Below are positions 34,185-46,954 of a stretch of 64,000 nucleotides of DNA, one piece after another (positions within the stretch are counted from its first letter, which is position 1; every line of letters begins with the position of its first letter). A model generated the notes under the pieces. It saw only the letters and a program-made list of their open reading frames with translations. It was not told the origin of the DNA and made no database searches. A program made the position numbers and the translations under genes. Source of the stretch: Floccularia luteovirens (lineage: Eukaryota > Basidiomycota > Agaricomycetes > Agaricales > Squamanitaceae); NCBI GenBank assembly GCA_009739215.1, contig VSJF01000007.1:1736001-1800000 (forward strand), read 5' to 3'.

Positions 34185-35082
34185 CGGGAATTTAGGACTG
34201 AATCCACAACATTTATTGGGGGAAGGTTACGGTTCATAAATGGACATAATCGATGTTATTTACATTCCTACTTCGCACTCAAGTTATACGGGCATTACAT
34301 TTGTTTTATTTATCTTTACATTAGACTAATCCATGTACGCAAAACTTGTCGGGATTTTCCTTTTTTTTTTTCACAAATTTCATAGAACTTCGCATTGTAT
34401 TACTTTTAACTTTCCAACCAGTTCCGCGGAGTTGAAACCAACACACTGGAATCCAACAAGCGAGATTAATTTATTACTCCGGGTTGCAACCCATTCATTT
34501 TTTGAGGGTACAAATTTTGATTAGCCTTTGACGTGGTGAAAGTCATACTTGGAAATGCGGTTTTCGTCAAAGCTCCTACTTGCTCTCCTTGAATTTTGAA
34601 ACCTAAAGACTAGTCAATATCTTCCACATAGTCCAAGAAAGATTGAGTGATATAACGTGAGTTCATATTCTTTATATGGCCTATGCAAACCAAGCTCGGC
34701 TTTTAGATGGAATACCCACTCATTCCGATTAAAACCCTACAGAATACTTACCACTCGGCAAGGGTGTTAACACCGCATATGCCTAATATCCTCAAGAAAT
34801 GCATACATCACGATTTGACTGACTGCCAAGTTGAGATTAGACTCAAAGTGACTGTGGATTCGTCATTTCACTTCAGCAGTGTTTAACGAACCAGCAGTGA
34901 TGGAAGCGATGCTCTGTTCCGCCTTGCGTTGAAAATGCAGCAGAACCGCAGAATGTCCGTATAACGCAGATTTTTCGTCAAACGGTGGACGTAAAATCCT
35001 TGTCCAAGCCCGGCAATGGAGGACCCGTATCAGACGGACATCGTTCAATGGATATCATACTTCGAGCACCAAACTCGATGAT
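34185..35082. other. Intergenic stretch, nothing recognised
   Basis: About 900 bp between two plus-strand genes. No coding, repeat or RNA feature was recognised. The distal part is the likely promoter of the gene at 35083. Confidence 0.4.
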
Positions 35083-36625
35083 ATGTCTTTCCATTCGCCA
35101 CTTCATAGTTCTGCAGTGGTTTCGCCATCCAAAGAATCTCTGTTTTCTTCATTTTGGAACGCATTGATGTACATTTTCGGTTCGGGAACGAGCTCGGGTT
35201 CTTATCATATCTCAGCAAATAGTGCAGACTTCAGTCGTTACCCAGTTATGCCTACCAAGAAGATGGCTCACCCAACATACTCAAGCACATCTCCGAGCTG
35301 GGTCGAACAAAGTGATATAGACGTTTTTTTATGTTTCGACTGTAACTGATGATATCTTGATAGGCTCAGCGTATGGACATGAGGACAGGATAGTGACGAA
35401 CCAGAAGGCTTTACATCGCAATCCAGCAAAGAAGTGGGGATATATACTGCCGCGTCCCCGCTCCAGCATTATTCAAAAATTCCAAAACAGTTTAGACATG
35501 GACAGGAGTTCAAGGAAAGACAGGACAGGAGACACCTCGCGTAGATCGAAGACGCCAGCTCCAAATGGTCCTAGAGAAAAACCGCGATATGGTTCATTCT
35601 TCCGCCGCAAGATGTCGGAGGTCCTAAGCAGCAGAACTTCTTCCCTAAGCTCCTATAGCTTTGAGGATGAGTTGAGAACAGATGTGGACTTCCCAAACAC
35701 CTTGTCGCCTACAGATGTCATCGTGATCGATCCGCACGACTTTTATAGCGATTTAGACACCACTACGAAAGGCGAACCAGATGCCCCAAGCGATTATCGT
35801 ATTGACAACAGTAACCAGTACTTCAGAGGGTCAGTTCCCGATTCTTCGAGCCTATATACAAAGGAAGAGGGTGTGCCAGATTACGATTCCAATTCCAATG
35901 CAACCTGGTTTATAGAGCGTTGGCAAAAACAATTGTTGGTCGAGGAGGGTGTTCATCATGGGGAAGAATCTCATATACCTGTGGAGATGGCAGACCATCT
36001 TTTGGAGCTTCGCGAGTTCATTAGCTTTGATGAACAAGATTTAGCAGCACCAGATAGCTTCACCCTTGGGGTCCGAGCATCGGTTTCATCCACATCCACT
36101 GTGACTCATGTTCGAACTGGTACCACGGGTGCTCTACGACTGTCGATGGTGGAATCCAAACGACAGTCCTTTGCACCACCAAACAGCTCCCACAATAGGT
36201 TTTCCAACAGGGTGTCACCCTCACTACGAGAAAATCGAACGAAAATATCGACATATTACTCTCGACGGTCATGCCTCTCTTTGAGTAATCAGAATGACCC
36301 CTTGATGAAGGATGTCCTTGATGCTCTCAGGGATCCAAATTTGGAGGACGGCTGGGAAGAATGGATAGATTCCGTTATGGGCAGAGAGTTGATTTCACCA
36401 CGAGATATTTCTGGGAGGCACAAGAGGGAAATATACCAAGATATATCTGGAAATGTGATCGCATTCCAAGCAAAGCAATCATCAGATGCTCCACCGCGAA
36501 ACGCTAGTGTGAGAGAAACTTCAGATCCATATGATTTCAGTTCTAATTTTGCCGAATCTATGCCGGGAACCAATCAGTGGCAGTGGTGCGATATCATAAA
36601 CTTGGATGATTATGTTATATCTTGA
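35083..36625 (+). CDS. Hypothetical Ser-rich protein
   Basis: Two exons, 35083-35311 and 35364-36625, giving 496 residues; the 52-nt intron joins SWVEQS to AYGHED. The product is hydrophilic and Ser/Arg-rich, with basic stretches around MDRSSRKDRTGDTSRRS and EKPRYGSFFRRKMS. A short helical region (ADHLLELREFISFDEQDLAA) and a C-terminal part (DVLDALRDPNLEDGWEEWID) look folded. There is no signal peptide or membrane segment, and no known domain is recognised. It is probably an intracellular protein of unknown role. Confidence 0.6.
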
Positions 36626-36798
36626 TAACAAATGGACCTAACTGTCATTTCTATTATGTATCATGCATTTATGTCTGACTCACGTTAGAAACTGTTTGTT
36701 CTCTCGGGTACAATTACTATGTTTTGCAAACAGAATAATATATATGTCATTCCAGGATTCAAGTACACTCGCCTAGTATCACACACAATTGAACAAAA

Positions 36799-38728
36799 CT
36801 ATATTGAAGAACCCTCATCGATATCCACACGACGGTCGATGCTGACAAGAACTTGCTGTAATGATACAAGACTCATCAATTTTTGATGAAGAAACATTAC
36901 TCAATGACTCACAGGGGCAGCTCTGATTGATCCTACAGATACCATGGAATACTCCATATGACCATTGTTCTTCGACCCTTGGGATAATGCAACAGGTATA
37001 TCCGACAAGCCCGCCATCCTGGCCTGCAGTTGCTGTCGGCTGTTCAAGGTGGCAAGCAAGCTGTTAAAGTACACTTGTATATTTCAGTAATTAGAAACAG
37101 CACGGAAATGATCATAATCATCATCCTACATTTACTCAGGCAGAAGTAGATGCCAATAAATATGAATTCCGTTGGCCAGACTGCGTAAGTGATGAAACAA
37201 GCCAATGAACAGATGCTGTCGCAACGGTGAGTGATCCACGAAGAGATGTATTGCAAAAAACCTACGTTGTGAATGCTCCTACAAATTTCAATCTATGTAT
37301 TAGTTAACACATTTTAACATTTCTAATGACTTCCTTACCAGTATTTATCGCATATATCATAAGTGTGTTCACGAGAGTATCCGTTCTAAAGTTGAATTTG
37401 ATTAGGTTGTTAGACCCTATTCAGCCAAGGAATTACTTTTTGAAACCAGTTCTGTTCCTGGACAGAGTCACACATAGCGAAGTTGCAATGATAAGGTCTA
37501 CCATGACTGCGCCGGCAAAGGAGGTGTACATCAAGAACTAGTAATTGTCAGTCAGCGGAACAAACAGTAATCTCTCTCTACGCACAGAGATGCTTTGCAT
37601 TTTCGCAAAAGAGTTTAATTGGAACCTATCAGAGTAGAGTCAGACAAATGCTTTACCGAAAGTAAAATCGAACTGACTCTCGAATACCATACGCTGAACA
37701 CGCTATAAGCACCTGACTGAATTAAAAGAAATCGTAAAGCTTACCCATTCCGGTGCCTACATACAATTCTGTTAAGCAAAGTTGCAAGTGAAGAGAATAC
37801 AACCTCCTACCAACTGCGAAAAGGCACGATCCAATCTTTAAAAATATGATTTAATTATTTTTCTATACAAAAACATGTAGCTCACTCACGATTGAAGCTG
37901 CCAGCAGCTTATTTCCTCCAGTCACTTATTTTATCTTTAGCGCCCGCCATCAACAGAAGGATCGTATAACTCACAGAGCCATATCCTTCGGAAGAAAATT
38001 CTGAAGGAATATTAGCGAGCTTCAAATCGACATGGGTAGTCATAACGCACACTCGTATAATAAAATCACTAACAAGCTGAAGTTCCTCGGAGTTTCAGCA
38101 AGGGTTGAACTACATGGAATCCACAAATGATACTCACAGTAAGAAAAACTTGACCCTTTAAAGGGATGAATGATCAAGGAACCGCAGGTGAGAATGGAAC
38201 GGGTGACTATCTTACCAGCAAACTCCTAAGATAAGATGTGTGAGCAAGATATTTGGTAGGATATAATAACACTGGATTTACCAGACAGGAAACAAAAGCG
38301 TCAAGGGATTTCCGTAGTTTGTGACCATATAATAGTACAAAGAATGTGTAATGAATATGAGATGCAACGTGTCTATTGCCCTACGGACGATTCAAAAACA
38401 AACCTCAGATGGCTTTCAATAGAAAAGTAGCGATACGTACCATAAGAACAGAATCTTGGATTTTTCCTCAATTTAGAGGATAGAAGAAACGTAGGATTTC
38501 GAAGTACATACAAGTAGTTTGAAAGAGCGTGAGTCTTTAAAAGACTTCTTGAAGTAAATGAATGTCTGCAGACAGGTGATGCCATACAAGCTATCGATTT
38601 AAACACAAAAAGATCAACTTTAATGCATATTAAGCAGCAAACAGATTTACTCACCTCCCAGCGATTATGTTGCCTATCAAAATCGCGCCAAGTTTGGTGC
38701 CAAGTCCAAGAGCACTTGCTAGAGACAT
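36799..38728 (-). CDS. DUF6534 multispanning membrane protein
   Basis: Starts at 38728 with MSLASALGLGTKLGAILIGN, continuing SLYGITCLQTFIYFKKS: first helices of the basidiomycete DUF6534 family (LGxxLIGxxxxxxLYGxxxxQxxxY). Further pieces on the minus strand are FITHSLYYYMVTNYGNP, MVDLIIATSLCVTLSRNR, TDTLVNTLMIYAIN, CSLACFITYAVWP, FIFIGIYFCLSKC and the family end SLLATLNSRQQLQ. The last exon ends IDRRVDIDEGSSI. There are many short introns, and exons 3-6 were not fully resolved, so a break cannot be excluded. The family has seven predicted helices and no known function. Confidence 0.65.
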
Positions 38729-40320
38729 GGTCGAAATGCGTTGGGAGGGGGCGAAAGGGTAGTTTACAAAAGATATCCAAATACCCCACCATTAAACTAA
38801 ATTTTGATCATGAGAAAACGCGGAGTTCTCTGATAGAAAGCTTATTATATGTATTGCACATGAAAATAGCTATTACTGTCGCGGTTTTTCGGATACGTAT
38901 CCTTGTATCCTGGCGGTGTCCTTTCCTAAAGTATTCATTTCGGGGATAAGTCAAACAAGAGATGGGAATTGATGTTAATTAAAATAGTTACTAAATGGGG
39001 GGTCCTGTTCAAATGCTGATTGGTATTTAAAGTAGATGAAAATTTTATGCCATGCCTTTCGCTTTTGCCGTTTCATGCAGTCTAGCAACGGTATTTTTAT
39101 ACCTCCTATTATCCATATTCGTCACCGCTGCCTTATGCTCCACGTATAGTCCTCATCAACCAATACTTAGACAAGTAGAAGCGCGCAGTCAGCCAGCGTG
39201 AAGGAAAAAATATCATCAAATTCTGACGTGTGTGTGTGAGCCTAAGAACAAGCACCGAAGTAAATATTGAACCAGCAAGCTTCTGTTCGATGTTTACCTG
39301 ATCGCTTCTTCTTCTCCTTCTCATCCCTTTCCACTGTCACTGTCAATAATGAATGCGCGTGCCTGGCTGTCGAGAGTCGGTTCCGGGGGTTTACACCGGG
39401 GCCGTACCGGAATCCCTCGAGTTGCATGTTCAGAATGACCAACAAAAGTTTCTGAACGTTTGTTCTGCTTAAATCGTAGGCAACGAAGTTCGTGCCTGGT
39501 CAACTGGGAAAACATGTGGATAGACATTGCGGCCAAGCCGCAGAGTTGCAACGACAATACAGTATGCTGTTGTCGTTGGACACGAAGAAAGCAGATTGTA
39601 CAACAACTCTGAGAATGAACCAAATGATCAGTTTATTTGGCTGAGCTTCTTTGCATCGTCGCATTAAGCTTGACCAAATAATTCACTCTTGCACACAGTT
39701 CATATATTGTAGCGGAACATGTTAGCTAAGTGGTTGATGTCACTATTGAGCGCTATACACCGTTAATGTAATCATACTTGTAAAATTTGGAGTCTTCAAC
39801 TCCACTTGAACTCGGCTGACCTCGTATTTATTCGGTTCATTTGCTATCTGACTGAATGTATCTGCACTTTGGAGTCTTTTCCATTCACCCTGCCTGCTCG
39901 CACCACTCTACATTTAATTCTCTATTCTCCGAAACCATTCTATTCTCTTGATGACGTGCTGCCATCCACAAGGTTTATGTCCAAGGCTCGGGTAGCTGGC
40001 ATTTTCAATGACATCACAACTTGAAAGCAAGAAGGATGAGGATGAAGGACATACCAATAGTGATTCAACCAGCACTGACAATGATGATAATGGCAACTTC
40101 TCTGAGTCAGACAATGGTTATGATACAATTGTCTGATAAGGACTCGTGTCAAGTGATATAACGGCATATCCGAATCTCCACAACGTACAGATGCGTTCTC
40201 GGAGGCGAACAGTCTACAGTAAACATTACTCCAATTCTTGCAAACTTTCCCCTCTTTAAAAACCCATTGTATAATTTACTTTACCCCAACAGAATCCTTT
40301 CGTCAAAATTTTAACTTGCT
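38729..40320. other. Intergenic DNA including aquaporin-array modules
   Basis: The first 540 bp show nothing. 39271-39535 is repeated at 42151-42440, and from about 39750 the sequence is repeated at 43717 onward. No gene is recognised. Confidence 0.5.
39271..39535 (+). repeat. Array module R1, copy 1
   Basis: The sequence from CAGCAAGCTTCTGTTCGATG to GGGAAAACAT recurs at 42151-42440 with scattered substitutions and a roughly 40-bp indel (a TTGGTTGGTACACCCAACTG stretch is present only in the second copy). It lies upstream of the first aquaporin gene. Non-coding as far as can be seen. Confidence 0.7.
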
Positions 40321-42140
40321 ATGATGCCACCCAGATTTTCTAAACTGTTTGACAATGTTGGAGAAGATATAGCTGCCGCTCTGCTCGAGTTTGTAGGGAC
40401 GGGCTTCTTCCTTCTATTTGGATTAGGTGGAATTCAAGCCGCCACTGCGGATAAAACGCTTGACGAAACCGACTCTGCAAAGATAGGACAAATCCTCTAC
40501 ATTTCCACCTCAATGGGCTTGAGCCTCTTGGTGTCGGCGTGGTTATTTTTCAGAGTTACAGGTGGACTTTTCAACCCCAATGTATCACTTGCTTTACTGT
40601 TGGTCGGCGGCTTGCAACCTTTGCGATTTGTCCTTTTTTGCATTGCACAACTTGTTGGTGCCATTGTGGCCAGTGCGATATTACGTGGTCTGACATCGAA
40701 TTCACTCTCGGTAAAGTCAGTTTTTTTTCCTTTGGCATTAATCGATCGCACCGCTTACGAGCTTCATTGCAAGTACTACTATCCGACCAGGCACAAGTCT
40801 TGGGCAAGCAGTTTTCATTGAAATGTTTATCACTGCTGCTCTCGTCTTGGCGGTGTTGATGTTGGCAGCGGAGAAACATCAAACGACACCATTTGCTCCT
40901 GTAAGTCTGGACTCCAAATTTATGGATTATATCAACTGAAATGTATGAAAAACAAGATTGGAATTGGCCTTACTTTATTTGCGGGCCATCTGTACGTTAT
41001 TCTGTTTGCATTTTCCGGGTTGGGTATCTCAAGTATCTCATATTTTTCAGATTTGCTGTTTACTACACTGGTGCCGCTATGAATGTTGCTAGGGCATTTG
41101 GGCCAGCTGTTGTTTCCGGATTTCCTGAGCCTAATCATTGGGTGGTGAGTTGCAGTTGTGAATTACCAACGATCTTTGGTCTCGATTGACTTACCCCGAT
41201 TTGAACAGTATTGGCTAGGTCCTTTCTTAGGCTCTCTCCTAGGAGCTGTGTTTTTTGCCCTGTTGAAACAGTAGGGTATTAATATTGAACTGCATAGATC
41301 ATGTCGTATTGATTGTATACCATGCTTAGTTACTCATATTGGAAGCTAAATCCACATCAAGCTACAAGTGACCCCGAAAAGTCACTTGGAGATCCGATTC
41401 AAGCCATAAAGTCGGGCGCGGGACAAATTGTTAATGGAAAAGATCGCGACAATGTAAATTTTATCATGAGAAGGTTCATGCCTACCATAACTAATGTATC
41501 TCTTGCTACACAGGAAACCATGTCATCTCCCGACCTACACCAGAAGAGCCCTGTATAGATTTATTGTACACTGCTATCATACACTGCCTGGAACGTTATT
41601 AACGATGCAATAATCAACGAGCAACATTATGTGGGGTAAGCCTGCGCGCTATCCTTGGATAACACGTTCCATTCCGTTTCTGTCACCATTTCACATTTAT
41701 CACTTTCTTTTTTTTTTTCACTATTTCACACACTTCACAAAATCACATTAAAATACCATATAGTTTCAACCAGATGACGCAACGTGCATCCCATACGTTC
41801 TCCCCTTTCTATCTGTAGCCCATCTTTGTCCCCTGTACTACTTAAAGCCTGTTGTAGGATGCGATTCGACACCAATTTAACAGTTGACCATCCGAGATAT
41901 ACTGTTATACACTTACTCTATTTCATTTCTAATCCCTGTACAACATCCCCTTAACTTCATCATCAATACACACCTTAAAAACTACATCTACATCTAAGAC
42001 TAAACCAAAAACCCTATCTCTCTCCGTCACCCAGTCCTTATGAACTCGAAGGGGTTACCCTCCCCACAATAATCTTTCCAACATATCCATCGTAGAAGAT
42101 TCCAAGGTGATCGTATATGTGTTCCTTGGTCCAATTATAA
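39750..42140 (+). repeat. Array module R2, unit A (aquaporin gene plus flanks)
   Basis: About 2.4 kb, including 570 bp upstream and 580 bp downstream of the first aquaporin gene. It recurs at 43717-46400 with high similarity throughout (for example TTGGAGTCTTCAACTCCACT upstream and TCCGTCACCC downstream). This marks a direct tandem duplication of a whole gene with its regulatory flanks. Confidence 0.8.
40321..41558 (+). CDS. Aquaporin (MIP family), unit A
   Basis: Six exons: 40321-40715, 40774-40900, 40957-40991, 41051-41144, 41209-41270, 41330-41558; 313 residues, all in frame. Six-helix major intrinsic protein. The first pore box is FNPNVSLAL (NPN for NPA) and the second is MNVARAFGPA (NVA for NPA). 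Between them are IEMFITAALVLAVLML and IGIGLTLFAGHLFAVYYTGA. The RAFGPA context, without the Asp of glycerol facilitators, points to a fungal orthodox-type water channel; substrate is an inference. The C-terminal tail (YWKLNPHQATSDPEKS…) comes from the last exon. One of three copies in a tandem array. Confidence 0.85.
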
Positions 42141-42150
42141 GATATAGATC

Positions 42151-42440
42151 AGCAAGCTTCTGTTCGATGTTTACCTGTTCGCTTCTTCTTATTCTCATTC
42201 CCATCCTTTTCTATTGTCATTGTCAAAAATGAATGCGTGTGCCTGGGTGTCGAGAATCGGTTCCAGGGGTTTACCTCGGGGACGTAAAGAATTGGTTGGT
42301 ACACCCAACTGAACTCTACCATAATTGCCGGAATCCCCCGATTTGCATGTTCAGAATGACTGACAAAAAGTTTCTGAACATTTGCTCTGCCTAAATTATA
42401 GGCAATGAAGTTTGTGTTTTGCCAACCGGGAAAACATCCT
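42151..42440 (+). repeat. Array module R1, copy 2 (unit B start)
   Basis: Second copy of 39271-39535, placed directly after the end of unit A and followed by about 490 bp of sequence not seen elsewhere in the window. Confidence 0.7.
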
Positions 42441-42929
42441 GTCGTTTTTTATGTAACACGAAGATTAGTCTGTCATTCATGCACGGCAAAACCCGCTATG
42501 GTAATGATAAGAGGTTGGGTAAGGATACCATTTGACGATTAATTATTGTAGTAGCTCTTTTTTGAGGTTTCACTGTTGAAACTTTGTGTATTTCGATGTT
42601 GTGATTAGAGTTAAGGCATGTTGAATATATCATTGTTTGAGGCGATGGAAGGAGGTTCGAAAGTCCTATGTGATTCAGATATAAATATGATGTGGTGTCG
42701 ATTAATTTGGTAAATCTTGAAAGTATTGTAAGTGTGAAAGGTACTTGTAATGGGAAAATGAATGATATACATTTTTGCAACCAAAACGGTTTTCTAATCG
42801 GATACAGAAGGAAGTTACCAACGCTGATGACCATGTGTTATGACAAAGCGAATCCGAGTTTCGTCGGAGGATTTTTGTATGTGTCACGTAGTCGGAACCA
42901 TCACTGTATGTAATGACTTCGCAAGAGGC

Positions 42930-43450
42930 TTCCGGGTCAAGCGTTAATGACCAGTGTGATATTACATGGTCTAACATCAAATTCACTCACAGTAAAGTCA
43001 GTTTTTTCCTTTGGAAACAATTGATTGCACCGCTTACAAGCTTCATTGCAAATACCTTTATCCAACAAGGCACAAGTCGTGCACAAGCCATTTTCATTGA
43101 AATGTTTATCACTGGTGCTCTCGTCTTGGTGGCGGAGAAACATCAAACGACACCATTCGCTCCTGTAAGTCTGGACTCCAATTTATGGACGATATCAACT
43201 GAAATGTATGAAAAACAAGATTGGGATTGGCCTTACTTTATTCGCGTGTCATCTGTACGTTATTCTGTTTGTGTTTTAGGGGGTGCTGTGTCCAGATTTT
43301 TCAGTTTCGCTGTTTGCTACACTGGTGCTGCTATGAATGCTGCTAGATCCAGACCAAGCTACAAGTGCCCCGCCTACCTTAACTAATGTATTCCTTGCTA
43401 CACAGGAAACCATGTCAGCTCCTGACCTATCCCAGCAGAGCCCTGTATAG
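42930..43450 (+). pseudogene. Truncated aquaporin copy, unit B
   Basis: It carries only the second half of the aquaporin gene. Similarity begins inside exon 1 (GACCAGTGTGATATTACATG, the GLTSNSL region) and runs through IEMFITGALVL and a GAAMNAAR box. It then jumps to the distal tail sequence near the last exon stop (43446). The first three helices and NPN box, and the exons between GAAMNAAR and the tail, are missing, so it cannot encode a channel. Upstream DNA is unrelated. Confidence 0.8.
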
Positions 43451-44338
43451 ATTTATTGTAAACTAGCGGGACATTTATGTGGTGGTAGTGGGTTTGTCAC
43501 GCTTGTGACATTGTGAGAGATGAATAAGTTACTGATGCAAAAGTGCACAGAACTTGCGAAGTTGTGTCAGTGAGTTCAGAGAACTCCAAAACTTGATACT
43601 CAATTGTTCCATTTGTTCACAGAGATTGGCAGGGTGGGTCCTTCTCAACAGCCTTTTCTTGTCACCTTGTCATATGGTGCTTTTGATTTGCATCAATAGC
43701 TTATGAAAAAGTTGACTGTATACACCGTTAATTTATACATACCTGTGATATTTGGAGTCTTCAACTCCACTTGAACTCCACTGACCTGCATTATATTTTT
43801 TGGTTCGTTCTGTTCGCCCATTGTAATAATGTGTGAAAACAGTATCTGACTGAATGTATTTGCACAGTGGAGTCCTTCCATTCACCTTGTCTGCTCACAC
43901 CACTCTACATTTATTCTCCATCCTTCGATTCTATAGATACTAACATGCTGCCATCTCCAAGGTTTATGCCCAAGGCTCAGGTAGTTGGCATTTTTGTGCT
44001 CAAAAATCCTCGAAATTTCAACCCAAATGGCATCACAACTTGAATGTGAGGGCGAGGATGAAGAGCATACCAATGGTGATTCAACCAGCAATGTCAATGA
44101 TGATGAGGGCAACATCTCTGAGTCAGACAATGGTTATGATTGATTTTAACACAATTTTCTGGTAAGGACTCGTGAGTGATACAAGGCAAAATTAGAATCT
44201 CCACAATGTACATCGATGCGTTCTGGGAGGCTGACGGTAAACATTACTCCAATCCTTGCAAACTTCCCTCTCTTTTAAAAGCCATTGCATAACTTACTTT
44301 ACCCCAACAGAAACCTTCCGTCAAAATCTTAACTTGCT

Positions 44339-45541
44339 ATGATGCCGCCCAAATTTTCTACCCTGTTTGACAATGTTAGAGATGATATAGCTGCCGCTCT
44401 GTTCGAATTTGTAGGGACGGGCTTCTTCCTTCTATTTGGATTAGGTGGAATTCAAGCCGCTACTGCGGAGAAAACCCTTAACGAAACCGACTCTGCAAAT
44501 ATAGGACAGGTCCTTTACATTTCCACCTCAATGGGTTTGAGCCTCTTGGTGTCAGTGGGGTTGTTTTCCAGAATTACAGCTGGACATCTCAACCCCAATG
44601 TATCACTTGCTTTATTCTTGGTCGGTGGCTTGCGACCTTTGCGATTTGTCCTTTTTTGCATTGCACAACTTGTTGGTGCCATCGTGGCCAGTGCGATATT
44701 ACGTGGTCTGACATCGAATTCACTTACAGTAAAGTCAGTTTTTTTTCTTTGACATAAATTGATCGCACCGCTTACGAGCTTCATTGCAAGTACTACTATC
44801 CGACCAGGAACAAATCTTGCGCAAGCAGTTTTCATTGAAATGTTTATCACTGCTGCTCTCGTCTTGGCGGTGTTGATGTTGACATGGGAGAAACATCAAA
44901 CGACACCATTTGCTCCTGTAAGTCTGGACTCCGAATTTATGGATTATATCAACTGAAATGTATGAAAAACAAGATTGGAATTGGCCTTACTTTATTTGCA
45001 GGTCATCTGTACGTTATTCTGTTTGCTTTTTTGTGGTTGGATGTCTCAGATTTTTCAGATTTGCTGTTTACTACACTGGTGCCGCTATGAATGTTGCTAG
45101 GGCATTTGGGCCAGCTGTTGTTTCCGGATTTCCTGAGCCTAATCATTGGGTGGTGAGTGCAGTCGTGAATTACCGACAATTTTTAGTCTCGGTGGACTTA
45201 CCCCGGTTTGAACAGTATTGGCTAGGTCCATTCCTAGGCTCTCTCCTAGGAGCTGTGTTTTTAGCCCTGTTGAAACAGTAGGGAATTAATATTGAACTGC
45301 ATAGATGTCGTATTGATTATATACCATGCTTAGTTACTCTTATTTTCCAGCTACAAGTGACCTCGAAAAGGCTCTTGGAGATCCGAGTATAGCCATGAAG
45401 TCGGGACAAATGGTCCATGGAAAAACTCGCCAAAATGTAAAGTTTATCATGAGAAGGTTCATGCCTACCATAACTAATGTATCTCTTGCTACACAGGAAA
45501 CCATGTCATCTCCCGACCTACACCAGAAGAGCCGTGTATAA
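44339..45541 (+). CDS. Aquaporin (MIP family), unit C
   Basis: Same six-exon structure as the unit A copy, from MMPPKFSTLFDNV to the stop at 45541. First box LNPNVSLAL, second box MNVARAFGPA; the hydrophobic helices and splice sites are kept. It differs at scattered positions, including ITAGHLNPN where unit A has VTGGLFNPN. In the last exon a short deletion removes the WKLNPHQ segment (YSYFPATSDLEKA). It appears functional as a water-channel-type protein; whether the pore change from GGLF to AGHL alters selectivity is unknown. Confidence 0.83.
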
Positions 45542-46148
45542 ATTTATTGTACACTGCTATCATATACAGCCTGGAGCGTTATTAACGATGAAATAATCAA
45601 CGAGCAACATTATGTAGGGGTAAGCCTGCGCGCTATCCTTGGATAACACGTTCCATTCCGTTCTGTCACCATTTCACATGTATCACATATGCGTTCCATT
45701 TCACTGTATTCACATTTCCCTCCTCATTGCACAATTACCACTTTCTTTTTCTTTCACTATTTCACATTCTTCACAAAATCACATTAAAACACCATATAGT
45801 TTCAACCAGATGACGCGACGCGCATCGCATATGTTTTCCCCTTTCTATCTGTAGCCCATCTTTGTCCCCTGTACTACTAAAAGACTGTTGTAGGTTATGA
45901 TTCGACACCAATTTAATACCAGTTGATTATCCGAGACATACTCTTACACACTTACTCTCTTTCATTTCTAATCCTTGTACAACACCCCCTTAACTTCATC
46001 ATCAATACACGCCTTAAAAACTACCTCTACATCTAAGACTAAACCAAAAACCCTATCTCTCTCCGTCACCCGGACCGAACTCGAAAGGGCCACCCTCCCC
46101 ACAATAATCTCTCCAATATATCTATCGTAGAAGATCCCAAGGTGACCG

Positions 46149-46366
46149 TCTTGACTGAGGTGTAGTGGAGGGAAGTCTGATAGATAAAATGAATGTAGAA
46201 CTACGCGTCGTGTATCTACTTAAATACTAAGGAATGACAATCGCCTTTTGGCTGTTCTGATAAATATAAGTACTAATAATAATACCCAAGCAGTGTGAGG
46301 TGCTACATATGGATGCGCTGTATGAGGCGGTACTTTGAGTGGGGCTGCGCGTTGCTATCTACAACA
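46149..46366. mobile_element. Solo LTR, third family (TSD GACCG/GACCA)
   Basis: Unit C contains 218 bp (TCTTGACTGAGG … ATCTACAACA) that are absent at the equivalent site of unit A (empty site near 42109-42113). The flanks GACCG (46144-46148) and GACCA (46367-46371) form a 5-bp target duplication with one CG-to-CA change. The presence/absence comparison within the window makes the insertion certain. Calling it a solo LTR rests on size, ends and TSD length. Confidence 0.7.
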
Positions 46367-46954
46367 GACCATATATGTATTCCTTGGTCCAATTATGAGT
46401 ACCACACTTTCCGAACACAGGCGTTGATAGGGGGTTGTTTAATTATTACGTAACGCTATGAAGTACTTGAAGTACCAAACTTGAATGAACTATCGACAAA
46501 CGAGAATGTATGATATATTTCTCCGTTGCCGAGTGAGGCCTCCTCAGGTACAGATGGTTCGTCTGCTCAGCATTCCATTTTTCAGTGTTGCCATCAGACT
46601 TTCCCGTAATCATTTGCAGAATCGACCATGCGGCGCGCATGTCATGAGTAAAACTTCTGTCCCCAGTAGGTTCTGTCCATCCTCTGTAGCCAGACCTTCT
46701 TGCTTCATGTGCCTTATATTTCTCACTTACAAAACCTCGGAAGATCGTACTCTATGCTTGGATCCATGTGGTTCTGAGTAGAAGAAATCCGTTCCTTTAC
46801 GAAATAGGGGTGGCTGTTGCTTTTGTTAGAGTTTGCACAGATAATCCGAGGAAAGCCGTTGCCATGAACCCATCTCTTGAGAGGAAGCATCAGATAACCC
46901 AACCTTGTATAAATATCAAGCTTGGTCTTTGAAATTTCAACTCTCGCTTTCGAA

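Larger units (their letters stand above)
43717..46400 (+). repeat. Array module R2, unit C (aquaporin gene plus flanks)
   Basis: Second full copy of the 39750-42140 module, enlarged by a 218-bp solo LTR at 46149-46366 that unit A lacks. Similarity fades after CCTTGGTCCAATTATGAG near 46400. Confidence 0.8.

Noticed and set aside
37044..37541. Separate small membrane proteins
   Set aside because: They are exons, or antisense of exons, of the DUF6534 gene.
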